A stretch of 64,000 nucleotides of DNA from an uncultured Actinomycetes bacterium (GTDB lineage: Bacteria > Actinomycetota > Acidimicrobiia > Acidimicrobiales > RAAP-2), in the NCBI GenBank assembly GCA_903873775.1, contig CAIQPR010000053.1, forward strand, positions 46,553 to 110,552, read 5' to 3'. Below the pieces are notes generated by a model. That model was not told the origin of the DNA and did no database searches. It saw only the letters and a program-made list of their open reading frames with translations. This document shows, one piece after another, positions 34,805 through 43,561 of this stretch; the stretch's first letter is position 1; the number at the start of each line of letters is the position of its first letter. The position numbers and the translations under genes were made by a program.

Positions 34805-37452
34805 TGACTCTCGTGGAGTCGGAATGTCGCAATACCGTGAGGGCGGAGCACGAAGGATCCTTCGAACATCTCGATCCCGCGTCCACGCAGATCAACAAGC
34901 CAACCGGATCGACCGGGGGTCTCCACGGTGGTCACGTCGTTGGTGGGGTTGAACACGCGGACTTCGAGAACACCTTCCACGCGACGAACCGATGACACTT
35001 GGGCTCCGCGGATGTCCAACTGCGATCCTGAGGACGGCAGGTGACCGCCACCGGGCGCTCCCAGAGACTCGAGAGGAACGAGAAGGTCATCGGCCAACGT
35101 GTACCCGTCATTGTCGTCGAGCGTCAGCGCGTAGCGAAGAGTGAGCGGAAGGCCGACGAGCTGGAGTCCGTCGACGGGCGTCAGCGGGCCCGCGGGCAAT
35201 GGACGGTAGGTCATTCCGAGTCGGGAGAGCATGCCCGTGGCGCGCAAGAGGGTGAGAGCAATCGCTGTCGCCTCACCGTCAACGAGGTCGATTAACTCGA
35301 ACTCGTGCAGACCCTCGTGCGCCACCGTGAGACCACCCGCACGAACGAAGCGGCGTGACGGGAATGTCGGGAGGCCAAACTCTTCGGATCGGCCTTCCGC
35401 CGTCAAGCCACGTTCGACCACAGTGAACGCGCACTCGGCGAGGGACGCCGACGCCGGCGTGACGAGCGGGAGACGGACCCGGAGGCGGTGATCGCGTGCG
35501 GAGTTGACAAAGGATGTCTCGACGCGCACTGCAGCGTCATCGGCACGCACTTCGAGAATCGTCGTTGTTACGAAGGGTACGGAACCCACCCGCTGCTGCG
35601 TAAAGCCGTCAACGTGCGTGGGCAGGTCGTAGGTGCTCGTGATGCGAATTTGACCGCGAATGGGGCCGTGCTCGACCACCTCGACGTGGACGGTCACTGG
35701 GGAATCGATCACACGGTCGCCAGCCGGGGGCGAGTAGTTGTAGGAGTCGCCGAGATCGCCCTCGTCAATCAATTGTCCGAAGCCGTCGACGTCGTTGAAG
35801 CGGAACGTCCCGGTCGTGGGGTCGACCACGACGCTGACGAGACCGTTGGTCAAGCCTGAGGCACCTTCGGCCCGCACGGGGTGAGAGGGTCTCGCCGCGA
35901 CGAATGGCGTCCAGCCAAATCCCGGCACATCGTTGACGCGAGACACGACGCGACGAATCGGAGGTTGGGTCAAGGTGACGCGCGTGCGCAATGAAGGGTC
36001 GGCTCCCAGCATGCTCAGGAGTTCGAGACGGGATGGTGCGAGCTCGACGCCGGGCACTTCGTAGGCGCCGATGGTCACGTCGAGCGTCACGATGTCGCCG
36101 TCGCGTCCCAGGGTCGCCTCATGCACCCACGCGTTGTCGTCAATGCGCGTGTCCTGGATGATGGACAGAATCGCCTTCATAGCGTCAGCGTCCAGCAGCA
36201 TTGATTCGGGATACTGGCCTCGCAGCTCGACGACCTGCATCGTCTCCTCATTGAAGTCGTCGCCGGTCACGATGGTTTCTACAAGGCCAGAGCGCGCCGC
36301 GGAGGTGGCATTCACGACAACTACGCCGCGGGCGGCGATGGACCGACCAAGGTCACCGAGTGCGCGCGTGGCGACGCCGGTCGCAATTTGGCGCGCCTCC
36401 TGGAAGCGGTGCAGGACGGCGTCGACAGTTTCGTCCACGGAGCACGCGCAGATGGAGTCGTGCGCCGCGTTGCGAATGATCTCGCGCCACGCGATGCGCA
36501 ACAGGGAGTCGGGGTAGCGCTCGGGGGAGGTGAACAAGGCGGAGTACACCTCGGCCCGGCGTTCAATAGCGCGTTCGGTCTGTGACGCCAACTGTTTGAC
36601 GTCGACGCGATTCGACAGAACACCCATGAGTATGTTCGAGCGAAAACCGCTTCGCAACTCACCGTGCCACGTTTCGAGATTCTCGCGCGGTGCGCGGGCG
36701 ATGTATTCCGCCAAGGATCTCACTTCGAAGTGCAACTCGTCCTGGAGCTCGTTGGCTTCGGCGAGAACACGTCCGAGGTGTCGCTGGGGCATCAGGTGGT
36801 CGGACCCGTTCATGAAGAGCAAGTCGTCAAAAAGAAACGATCCGATGTCGGAGAGATGGGCGCGTGTGCGGTCGAGGACCGCCTTGGCGTCGGTTGGCAG
36901 GGACGCGCCATTGCCGTAGCCCTCGATGAGGTACTCCGCGCGAATGGACGTGTTGTCCGGGGCCACCCACGTAAAACCCGTCTTGGTAATGGCGCTCGGA
37001 ACTCCGCGCCAAAGCACGGTGTCGTGAAAACCGGCCTGGGCGAGAATCTGCGGCATCTGGGCGATGTGTCCGAACATGTCGGGCAGGTACCCCACGGAGG
37101 TGACGCCACCGAATGCCGCACCCTTTTCGATGCCGAGTTGGAGGTCACGGATGATGGTTTCGCCGGAGACCAAGAACTCGTCAACGAGGATGTACCACGG
37201 ACCCATGGCGACGCGTCCCGACGCCGCCAGACGTCGAAGTCGATCCTCCATCTCCGGACGCACTTCGAGGTAATCGTCGACCACGGCCATCTGTCCGTCG
37301 AGGAGGTACCGCGCGTACGAAGGGTCCTCTTCGAGCAGGGGAATGAGCTCGTCGAGAAGGTCCACCAAGCGGAGGCGGAAGGTCTGAAATGGCTCGTACC
37401 ATTCACGGTCCCAGTGGGTGTGAGGAACGACGGCTACGTGGCGCGGTGACAT
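34801..37452 (-). CDS. Alpha-mannosidase, GH38 family
   Basis: The product of about 883 residues is a GH38 retaining alpha-mannosidase. The N-terminal zinc-site motif VPHTHWDREWY is intact, the nucleophile aspartate lies in YLPDMFGH, and SICACSVDETVDAVLHR closes the catalytic core. The last 500 residues form the helical and beta-sandwich domains. There is no signal peptide, so it probably acts in the cytosol on mannose-containing glycans. ATG at 37452 is preferred over the GTG three codons earlier because a TAGAGT -10 box overlaps that GTG and ends seven bases before this ATG. It is cotranscribed with cofC, an unexpected partner. Confidence 0.88.
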   Translation of the reverse strand: MSPRHVAVVPHTHWDREWYEPFQTFRLRLVDLLDELIPLLEEDPSYARYLLDGQMAVVDDYLEVRPEMEDRLRRLAASGRVAMGPWYILVDEFLVSGETIIRDLQLGIEKGAAFGGVTSVGYLPDMFGHIAQMPQILAQAGFHDTVLWRGVPSAITKTGFTWVAPDNTSIRAEYLIEGYGNGASLPTDAKAVLDRTRAHLSDIGSFLFDDLLFMNGSDHLMPQRHLGRVLAEANELQDELHFEVRSLAEYIARAPRENLETWHGELRSGFRSNILMGVLSNRVDVKQLASQTERAIERRAEVYSALFTSPERYPDSLLRIAWREIIRNAAHDSICACSVDETVDAVLHRFQEARQIATGVATRALGDLGRSIAARGVVVVNATSAARSGLVETIVTGDDFNEETMQVVELRGQYPESMLLDADAMKAILSIIQDTRIDDNAWVHEATLGRDGDIVTLDVTIGAYEVPGVELAPSRLELLSMLGADPSLRTRVTLTQPPIRRVVSRVNDVPGFGWTPFVAARPSHPVRAEGASGLTNGLVSVVVDPTTGTFRFNDVDGFGQLIDEGDLGDSYNYSPPAGDRVIDSPVTVHVEVVEHGPIRGQIRITSTYDLPTHVDGFTQQRVGSVPFVTTTILEVRADDAAVRVETSFVNSARDHRLRVRLPLVTPASASLAECAFTVVERGLTAEGRSEEFGLPTFPSRRFVRAGGLTVAHEGLHEFELIDLVDGEATAIALTLLRATGMLSRLGMTYRPLPAGPLTPVDGLQLVGLPLTLRYALTLDDNDGYTLADDLLVPLESLGAPGGGHLPSSGSQLDIRGAQVSSVRRVEGVLEVRVFNPTNDVTTVETPGRSGWLVDLRGRGIEMFEGSFVLRPHGIATFRLHESQ

Positions 37453-37465
37453 AAGCGACACTCTA
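37453..37465 (-). promoter_or_regulatory. -10 box, likely leaderless promoter of the mannosidase-cofC operon
   Basis: On the minus strand TAGAGT runs from 37465 to 37460, and seven bases separate it from the ATG at 37452. It decides between two possible starts of the mannosidase. Confidence 0.5.
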
Positions 37466-37484
37466 GAACGGCCCCTTCGACCGG

Positions 37485-37496
37485 TACGCTCGTTCC
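37485..37496 (+). promoter_or_regulatory. -10 box, likely leaderless promoter of rnhB
   Basis: TACGCT at 37485-37490 ends six bases before the GTG at 37497. There is no ribosome binding site. Confidence 0.55.
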
Positions 37497-38174
37497 GTGG
37501 TCACTGAGGAACGTCCCTCCTTACTCCTGGAGCGTTCCGTAGTTTCACCTGGCTCACTCGTGGTTGGCCTTGACGAAGTCGGCCGTGGATCCCTCGCGGG
37601 CCCCTTGGTCGTCGGGGCGGTTGTCGTGGATCCCTGGGGCGAAGAGCCGCCGCCTGGACTGGACGATTCCAAGCGTCTTTCGGCGTTGCGGCGAGAACGC
37701 CTTGTGCCTCTACTGACGTCGTGGTGTCACGCGTGGTCGCTCGGATGGGTCGGCGCCGACGAGATAGATCAATGGGGCATGCGATGGGCGCTGGCCGTGG
37801 CGGCACAGCGCGCGCTCGAATCTCTGAGCCGGGAGCCGGACTTCGCTCTGGTCGACGGGAGTTTCAATTTTCTTCGGGGGCCCGCCGCGCAGCCATTCTG
37901 CGAGACGTCTCCTCCGCAACTCACATTTGAAAATCTCCCGGCGCGTTGTGTCGTCAAGGGAGATCGGGTCAGCGCCGCGATTGCCGCTGCGGCAGTTCTC
38001 GCCAAAGTTGAGCGTGACGAGTACATGACGGCGTTGTCACCGACGTTTCCCGACTATGGATGGGCCGCCAACAAAGGATACGGATCAAGTGACCATATGG
38101 AGGCCCTCGCCGCGACCGGTCCGAGCCCGCATCACCGGCTGTCGTGGGCGCTGCCCGCGCGTCGACGTCCCTAG
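37497..38174 (+). CDS. rnhB: Ribonuclease HII
   Basis: The 225-residue product cuts the RNA strand of RNA-DNA hybrids and removes single ribonucleotides from DNA. The catalytic acidic motif GLDEVGRGSLAGPLVVGAV is present, with the second aspartate in LVDGSFNF and the third in AKVERDEYM. The C-terminal YGWAANKGYG is the conserved substrate-binding end. The GTG at 37497 follows a -10 box directly. Its stop shares CTAG with the convergent epimerase gene. Confidence 0.95.
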   Translation: MVTEERPSLLLERSVVSPGSLVVGLDEVGRGSLAGPLVVGAVVVDPWGEEPPPGLDDSKRLSALRRERLVPLLTSWCHAWSLGWVGADEIDQWGMRWALAVAAQRALESLSREPDFALVDGSFNFLRGPAAQPFCETSPPQLTFENLPARCVVKGDRVSAAIAAAAVLAKVERDEYMTALSPTFPDYGWAANKGYGSSDHMEALAATGPSPHHRLSWALPARRRP

Positions 38175-39082
38175 GCCGCGAGGGCGGAAGCGAGGACGGC
38201 GTCGAGCGTCGCGTCGTCAAAAACAAAGCCCGCGTCGAGCAGGCGAGACGGCAGGACCCGCTGGCTAGCGAGCAGCGCGTCGTTGGTGAGATCTGAACCC
38301 AATGCCAGACGGAGCGCGAAAGGCGGCACCGTCGCACGACCCGGCCGGTGGACGGCCGCGGCGAGCCGCGCGGTGAAGTCGCGGTTCGTGACGGGTTCGG
38401 GGCTCGTGAGATTCACGGGACCAGTCAGGTCACTCTCCAATAGGAACAAGATCGCGCGTACCTGATCACGCAAGGAAATGGGACTCGTCCACTGGTGACC
38501 CGATCCGAGACGACCACCCAGTCCCGCACGGAAGAGGGGGAGTTGCTTCTTCAGCGCTCCGCCTCGCGCACTCATGACAATGCCTGTTCGTAGCCGCGGA
38601 ACCAAGATCCCGGCGCTCTCAAGTGGTTGTGCCGCGTCTTCCCACTGACGGCAGACGTCGGCGAGGAAATCTCGTCCCGGGGGTGAGTCTTCCGTCAAGA
38701 TCTCGTCACCGCGTGAACCGTAGATGCCGATCGCGGACCCGCTCGCCACGACTCGCGGCGGGTGCGACATCTGGGGCAGCGCACGAGCGAGCAGAGCTGT
38801 CGATGACGTGCGCGACTCGAGAATTTCATTTCGCCGAGCTGCCGACCACCGCTTATCCGCAATGCCCGCTCCCGCGAGGTGCACGACCGCGTCAAGGCCG
38901 CCGACCGACGCCAGGTCGGCCTCGTCGATCTCGTCGCGTTCTGGGCGCCACCGAATCATCGCGCCCGACGTCGACGGTGACTCCGGACGAACAAATCGCA
39001 CCACGGCGTCACCGCGTGCCTCGAGCGCCTCGGCGAGCGCAGTGCCAATCAGCCCGTGAGAACCAGTAATACCTACTCGCAC
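38171..39082 (-). CDS. NAD-dependent epimerase, TIGR01777/SDR39U1 type
   Basis: The 303-residue product is an extended SDR protein of the YfcH/SulA group. It starts with VGITGSHGLIGTALAEAL, has VVHLAGAGIADKRWS and the variant active-site ASGSAIGIYGSRGDE, and ends with the DUF1731-like VLPSRLLDAGFVF. The group binds NADP, but no reaction is established for it in bacteria. GTG at 39082 overlaps the end of the upstream hydrolase by ten bases, so the two form an operon. Confidence 0.88.
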   Translation of the reverse strand: MRVGITGSHGLIGTALAEALEARGDAVVRFVRPESPSTSGAMIRWRPERDEIDEADLASVGGLDAVVHLAGAGIADKRWSAARRNEILESRTSSTALLARALPQMSHPPRVVASGSAIGIYGSRGDEILTEDSPPGRDFLADVCRQWEDAAQPLESAGILVPRLRTGIVMSARGGALKKQLPLFRAGLGGRLGSGHQWTSPISLRDQVRAILFLLESDLTGPVNLTSPEPVTNRDFTARLAAAVHRPGRATVPPFALRLALGSDLTNDALLASQRVLPSRLLDAGFVFDDATLDAVLASALAA

Positions 39083-39876
39083 GTCGACCTCCAGGCGTCA
39101 CGTACCACCGTCATCAATTGATCGGGACTCGAGAGGTGCGCACCGTGAGACGCCCCCGGCACTACGCGCACTGTCACCTGCGGAAATTCTCGTCGGAGGT
39201 GCGAGGTCAATTCGTCGTAGTACGCGGCGCGTTCACCGTCCCCGTGGGAGTAGACCCATGCGGAGTCCAGGGTCGAAAGAGTGAAGGGCGCGGGAGCGCG
39301 TAAGGTCCGCAAATCATCGAGCAGGGCCGGCCCGTCGCGGCGGCGGGAGTCTTGCTCCGCGTCGGACAGCCGCGCCCACGCGGTGGGGGAGACCATGCGT
39401 TGAAAGAACTTCTCGGCTTCCACCGCAGGATCACTCCCTAAGTCATTGGTGAAGCCCGGTCGACGGTAAATCCAAGGAAGGGGAGTCTCAAAGCAGACCA
39501 ACGCGTCCGCTACGTCGGGTGCGGCAATTTTGGCGGCGAGCGCAACGACACCGCCGTAACTGTGCCCGAGCAGAATGACCGGACCTCGTGCGCGGTAGGC
39601 ACTCGCGAGCGCGAGCAGGTCGTCGCGGTGCGCCGCAAGGTTGATCGGCTGAAGATCCCTCGACGCTTGGTATCCGCGTCGGTCGTAGGTGACGACGTCA
39701 AAAAGGGAAGATCTCCGCGCGAGTCGGGCGAAGGATCCACCTCGGTCGAGTCCCCCGTGCACGGCAATCAGGGTGGCCTCGGGTTCCGCGACACGACGTT
39801 CGTAGAGGACGAGCCCCGGCACCGGCGAGTGGTCGATGGCGTGCAGTCCGCTGTCGGTCGTCCTCGGCGTCGTCAC
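39073..39876 (-). CDS. Alpha/beta hydrolase
   Basis: The 267-residue product is an alpha/beta-fold hydrolase. The oxyanion region is VHGGLDRGGSF, the nucleophile serine is in LLGHSYGGVVA, and the catalytic histidine is in PGASHGAH near the C-terminus. The acid is probably the aspartate in STLDSAWVY. The substrate cannot be inferred. The start GTG at 39876 lies six bases downstream of a -10 box. It is the first gene of a two-gene operon with the epimerase. Confidence 0.85.
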   Translation of the reverse strand: MTTPRTTDSGLHAIDHSPVPGLVLYERRVAEPEATLIAVHGGLDRGGSFARLARRSSLFDVVTYDRRGYQASRDLQPINLAAHRDDLLALASAYRARGPVILLGHSYGGVVALAAKIAAPDVADALVCFETPLPWIYRRPGFTNDLGSDPAVEAEKFFQRMVSPTAWARLSDAEQDSRRRDGPALLDDLRTLRAPAPFTLSTLDSAWVYSHGDGERAAYYDELTSHLRREFPQVTVRVVPGASHGAHLSSPDQLMTVVRDAWRSTCE

Positions 39877-39888
39877 GTAGTGAACCTA
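39877..39888 (-). promoter_or_regulatory. -10 box, likely leaderless promoter of the hydrolase-epimerase operon
   Basis: On the minus strand TAGGTT runs from 39888 to 39883, and six bases separate it from the GTG at 39876. Confidence 0.5.
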
Positions 39889-39936
39889 CCGGGACGAGGG
39901 CCGGCCGCAGCCACTCGGAACGGCCTCAAATCCCCC

Positions 39937-39949
39937 TAGGCTTGAGGCC
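39937..39949 (+). promoter_or_regulatory. -10 box, likely leaderless promoter of the kgd operon
   Basis: TAGGCT at 39937-39942 ends seven bases before the GTG at 39950. The same hexamer stands six bases before the gene at 57381. Confidence 0.5.
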
Positions 39950-42900
39950 GTGACGCCTCCCTCTGACAGTTCAGTGACGACCAGCAAAGGTTCCTTCGGG
40001 CCGAACGCGTGGCTCGTGGATGACATGTATGACCGTTTTCTCGCGGACCCCGCATCCGTGTCGGCCAGTTGGCGGGAGTTTTTCGCCGACTATCAGCGCT
40101 CGCCGGTCCCGACCGTGGTCGCTCCGTCGACCGGTTCCGCCGTCGTCACCGCCCCGAGCGCTGCGGCCACCATCGACAGCACCGCCGCGCCTCTGCGCGG
40201 TTCCGCCGCTCGCATTGTCTCGAACATGACGGCCTCACTCGCGGTGCCCACGGCAACGTCGGTGCGGACCGTGTCGGCGCGTTTGCTCGAGATCAATCGC
40301 ATTGCGCTCAACGAGGCGCTGTCGCGTTCGACCGGTGCGAAGGTCTCCTTTACCCACTTCATTGCGTACGCCATGGTGCAGGGGTTGAAGCGCGTACCGT
40401 CGCTGAACGCCACCTTTGTCGACGCCGTCGACGAGAAGGGCACGCCCGGCGTGCACCGCAACGAACACGTCGGGCTCGGTTTGGCCGTCGACGTAGAGAA
40501 GAGTGACGGATCGCGAAACCTCCTCGTTCCGGTGATTCGGGACGCCGACACGTTGGACTTCCGCGGATTTGTCCTGGCGTACGAAGATCTCGTGCGCCGG
40601 GTGCACTCCGCCACCGCCACGGCGGACGATTTCGCGGGGGCGACCGTGTCGCTCACCAATCCGGGCACCATCGGCACCGTCCAGTCCGTACCCCGACTCA
40701 TGCCCGGACAAGGTGCCATTTTCGGTGTCGGCGCCTTGGGGTGGCCGGCCGGATTTGAAGCGGCGGACCCGCGCGCGTTGGCCGCCATGGGCGTCGGCAA
40801 AGTGCTGACACTCACCTCTACCTACGATCACCGCATCATCCAAGGCGCCGAGAGTGGCCTTTTCCTCAAGTACGTGGCGGAGTGTCTGACGGGTGCTCAC
40901 GGGTTCTACGACGACGTGTTTGCCGCGATGGGTGTGCCCTACGAACCGGCGCGGTGGGCGACGGACAACAACGCGCACGTAGCCGACGCCGATGAGGGCG
41001 TTCTCAAGCAGATTCGCGTGCAGGAACTGATCAACATGTATCGCGTGCGCGGTCACCTCAATGCGCACCTCGACCCCCTGCACTCCGACCCGCCGCCGCT
41101 GCATCCGGAGTTGGATCTCGCAACGTACGGGCTGACGATCTGGGACCTCCCGCGCACATTTGTCGTTGACGGTCTGGCGGGTCGAGACCACGCCACGTTG
41201 GAACAGATACTCGCGATCCTTCGTGACGCCTACTGCCGCACGATCGGCATCGAGTACGGACACATCATGGATCCCGCGCAGAAGAAGTGGATTCAGGAGA
41301 AGGTCGAGGGCGTCAAGTTCTCTCCCACATCCGAACAACAGCGCCGCATTCTGGAGCAGTTGAGTGCCGCCGAAGTCTTCGAGCGCTTCCTGCACACGCG
41401 CTACGTGGGTCAGAAGCGGTTCGGTCTCGAAGGTGGTGAGTCGACCATCGTCATGCTGGACATGATCCTCGGTGCAGCCGCGGACCGCGGTCTATCTGAG
41501 GCGGTCATCGGCATGGCCCACCGCGGGCGACTCAACGTCCTCGCCAATGTTGTCGGTAAGAGCTACTCGGACATCTTCTCGGAGTTCGAGGGCAACCTCG
41601 ATCCGGAGAGCGTCCAGGGCTCGGGTGACGTGAAATATCACAAGGGTGCGGCGGGAACCTACGCCAGTGCTTCTGGTGCGCGCATTGACGTCTCGATGGC
41701 CTCGAACCCTTCGCATCTCGAAGCGGTGAGTCCGGTCGTGGAGGGCATCGTGCGCGCCAAGCAGGACTTGGTCCTGACGCCCGGTGACGGTACCGAGACG
41801 ATGGCGCTGCCGGACCTGTTCCCGTACCTCGCCATTCTCATTCACGGTGACGCCGCTTTCGCGGGCCAGGGTGTGGTGGCCGAGACGCTGAATCTCAGCC
41901 AACTTTCCGGCTACCACATTGGTGGTGCCATTCACTTGGTCATCAATAACCAGGTCGGCTTTACCACTGCGCCCGAGTCCTCGCGGTCGAGCTTCTATCC
42001 CACCGATGTGGCCAAGATGATCCAGGCTCCCGTGTTCCACGTCAACGGAGACGATCCGGAAGCCTGCGCCCGCGCCGCGCAACTCGCCTTTGAGTATCGC
42101 GAGACGTTCCACCGCGATGTCGTCATTGACCTCGTGTGCTACCGACGTCACGGACACAATGAAGGCGACGATCCGAGTTACACGCAGCCGCTGATGTACA
42201 AGATTATCGATCAGACACGCTCGGTGCGCAAGCTGTACACCGAAACGCTCGTGCGACGTGGCGACTTGACGCTCGAGGAAGCCGAGGCGTCCCTAGACGC
42301 ATTCAACGCACGCCTGCAGAGCGTTCTCGACGAGGTGCGCACGGTACCGAAGCCGGTACTCGACGGCGTGCCCGTTGCGGAGATTCCGGCAGACCCCCCG
42401 GCGCCGGCGACGGGTGTTCCCGAGCCGTCGCTTCGGGCCATTGCCGACGCCATCGGGCGCGTTCCCGACGGCTTTACGATGCACCCGAAATTGGAGCGTC
42501 AATTTGCGCAACGAGCGCAACTGGTCGAGACCGGCGACGTCGATTGGGCTCTCGGCGAAGCCTTGGCGTTCGGGTCCCTCGTTCTTGACGGCACGAATGT
42601 CCGACTCATGGGGCAAGACTCCCGACGAGGCACGTTCTCGCACCGTCACGCTGCATTCATCGACTACGCCAACGGTGATGAATGGGTCCCCCTGTCGCAC
42701 TTGGACGGAGCCAAGGGATTCTTCACGGTGCGCGATTCGTCGCTCAGTGAATACGCCGCACTGGGCTTTGAGTACGGCTACTCCGTGGAGTCGACACGAT
42801 CGCTAGTCGCCTGGGAAGCGCAATTTGGTGACTTCGTCAATGGCGCAGAAATCATCATTGACAACTTCCTCGTCGCCGCGGAAGACAAGTGGGGCCAATT

Positions 42901-43561
42901 GGCCTCGCTAGTGATGCTTCTGCCACACGGCTACGAGGGCCAGGGTCCTGAACACTCCAGTGGACGCATTGAGCGATTCCTCTCACTGTGCGCGCGGAAC
43001 AATTTGCGCGTCGCGCAGCCGACGACGGCGAGCCAGTATTTCCACCTTCTACGCAGTCAAGTGCGTCGCGATCACCCCACGCCGTTGGTGGTGTTCACGC
43101 CGAAGTCAATGTTGCGCGCGGCCGCGTCACGTTCGCCTCTCTCGGAATTTGTGACGGGCGGCTTCCAGCGAGTGCTCGACGACGCGACGGTCGCGCCGGA
43201 GGGTGTGCGCCGCGTCGTGATGGCGTCGGGCAAGGTGGCGCACGAGGCCATCGCTCGACGAGACGAGATTGGTGCGTCGCACGTCGCGATCGTGCGTCTC
43301 GAGCAGCTCTACCCCTGGCCCGAAGACGACCTTGCGGTCGTCCTCGGGCGGTATCCCGACGCCCACGAAATCGTGTGGCTCCAGGAAGAGCCCGAGAACA
43401 TGGGTGCGTGGCCCTTCGTCCATCACCAGTTCCACAAATTGTTGCGCGATGGTCGTCAATTGGTGCACGTTGCCCGAGCCGAGTCGGCGAGTCCGGCCAC
43501 CGGTAGTGGTCTCGTGCACGCCGCGGAGCAGGCTGACCTCATGACGCGGGCGGTCGGGTGA
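39950..43561 (+). CDS. kgd: Multifunctional 2-oxoglutarate decarboxylase/dehydrogenase (Kgd)
   Basis: The 1203-residue product is the actinobacterial fusion of an E2-type acyltransferase core with the E1 2-oxoglutarate dehydrogenase. Residues 10-45 are the E1 N-terminal arm (VDDMYDRFLADP). An E2 catalytic domain follows (about 85-320) with the histidine in YDHRIIQGAESG near 294. The thiamine-dependent E1 fills the rest, with GMAHRGRLNVLANV, HGDAAFAGQGVV and RRHGHNEGDDPSYTQP. There is no lipoyl domain. The enzyme feeds the TCA cycle and can also make succinic semialdehyde or hydroxyoxoadipate. It opens a four-gene operon joined by GTGA overlaps; in mycobacteria it is controlled by GarA, which is not in view here. 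Confidence 0.96.
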   Translation: MTPPSDSSVTTSKGSFGPNAWLVDDMYDRFLADPASVSASWREFFADYQRSPVPTVVAPSTGSAVVTAPSAAATIDSTAAPLRGSAARIVSNMTASLAVPTATSVRTVSARLLEINRIALNEALSRSTGAKVSFTHFIAYAMVQGLKRVPSLNATFVDAVDEKGTPGVHRNEHVGLGLAVDVEKSDGSRNLLVPVIRDADTLDFRGFVLAYEDLVRRVHSATATADDFAGATVSLTNPGTIGTVQSVPRLMPGQGAIFGVGALGWPAGFEAADPRALAAMGVGKVLTLTSTYDHRIIQGAESGLFLKYVAECLTGAHGFYDDVFAAMGVPYEPARWATDNNAHVADADEGVLKQIRVQELINMYRVRGHLNAHLDPLHSDPPPLHPELDLATYGLTIWDLPRTFVVDGLAGRDHATLEQILAILRDAYCRTIGIEYGHIMDPAQKKWIQEKVEGVKFSPTSEQQRRILEQLSAAEVFERFLHTRYVGQKRFGLEGGESTIVMLDMILGAAADRGLSEAVIGMAHRGRLNVLANVVGKSYSDIFSEFEGNLDPESVQGSGDVKYHKGAAGTYASASGARIDVSMASNPSHLEAVSPVVEGIVRAKQDLVLTPGDGTETMALPDLFPYLAILIHGDAAFAGQGVVAETLNLSQLSGYHIGGAIHLVINNQVGFTTAPESSRSSFYPTDVAKMIQAPVFHVNGDDPEACARAAQLAFEYRETFHRDVVIDLVCYRRHGHNEGDDPSYTQPLMYKIIDQTRSVRKLYTETLVRRGDLTLEEAEASLDAFNARLQSVLDEVRTVPKPVLDGVPVAEIPADPPAPATGVPEPSLRAIADAIGRVPDGFTMHPKLERQFAQRAQLVETGDVDWALGEALAFGSLVLDGTNVRLMGQDSRRGTFSHRHAAFIDYANGDEWVPLSHLDGAKGFFTVRDSSLSEYAALGFEYGYSVESTRSLVAWEAQFGDFVNGAEIIIDNFLVAAEDKWGQLASLVMLLPHGYEGQGPEHSSGRIERFLSLCARNNLRVAQPTTASQYFHLLRSQVRRDHPTPLVVFTPKSMLRAAASRSPLSEFVTGGFQRVLDDATVAPEGVRRVVMASGKVAHEAIARRDEIGASHVAIVRLEQLYPWPEDDLAVVLGRYPDAHEIVWLQEEPENMGAWPFVHHQFHKLLRDGRQLVHVARAESASPATGSGLVHAAEQADLMTRAVG

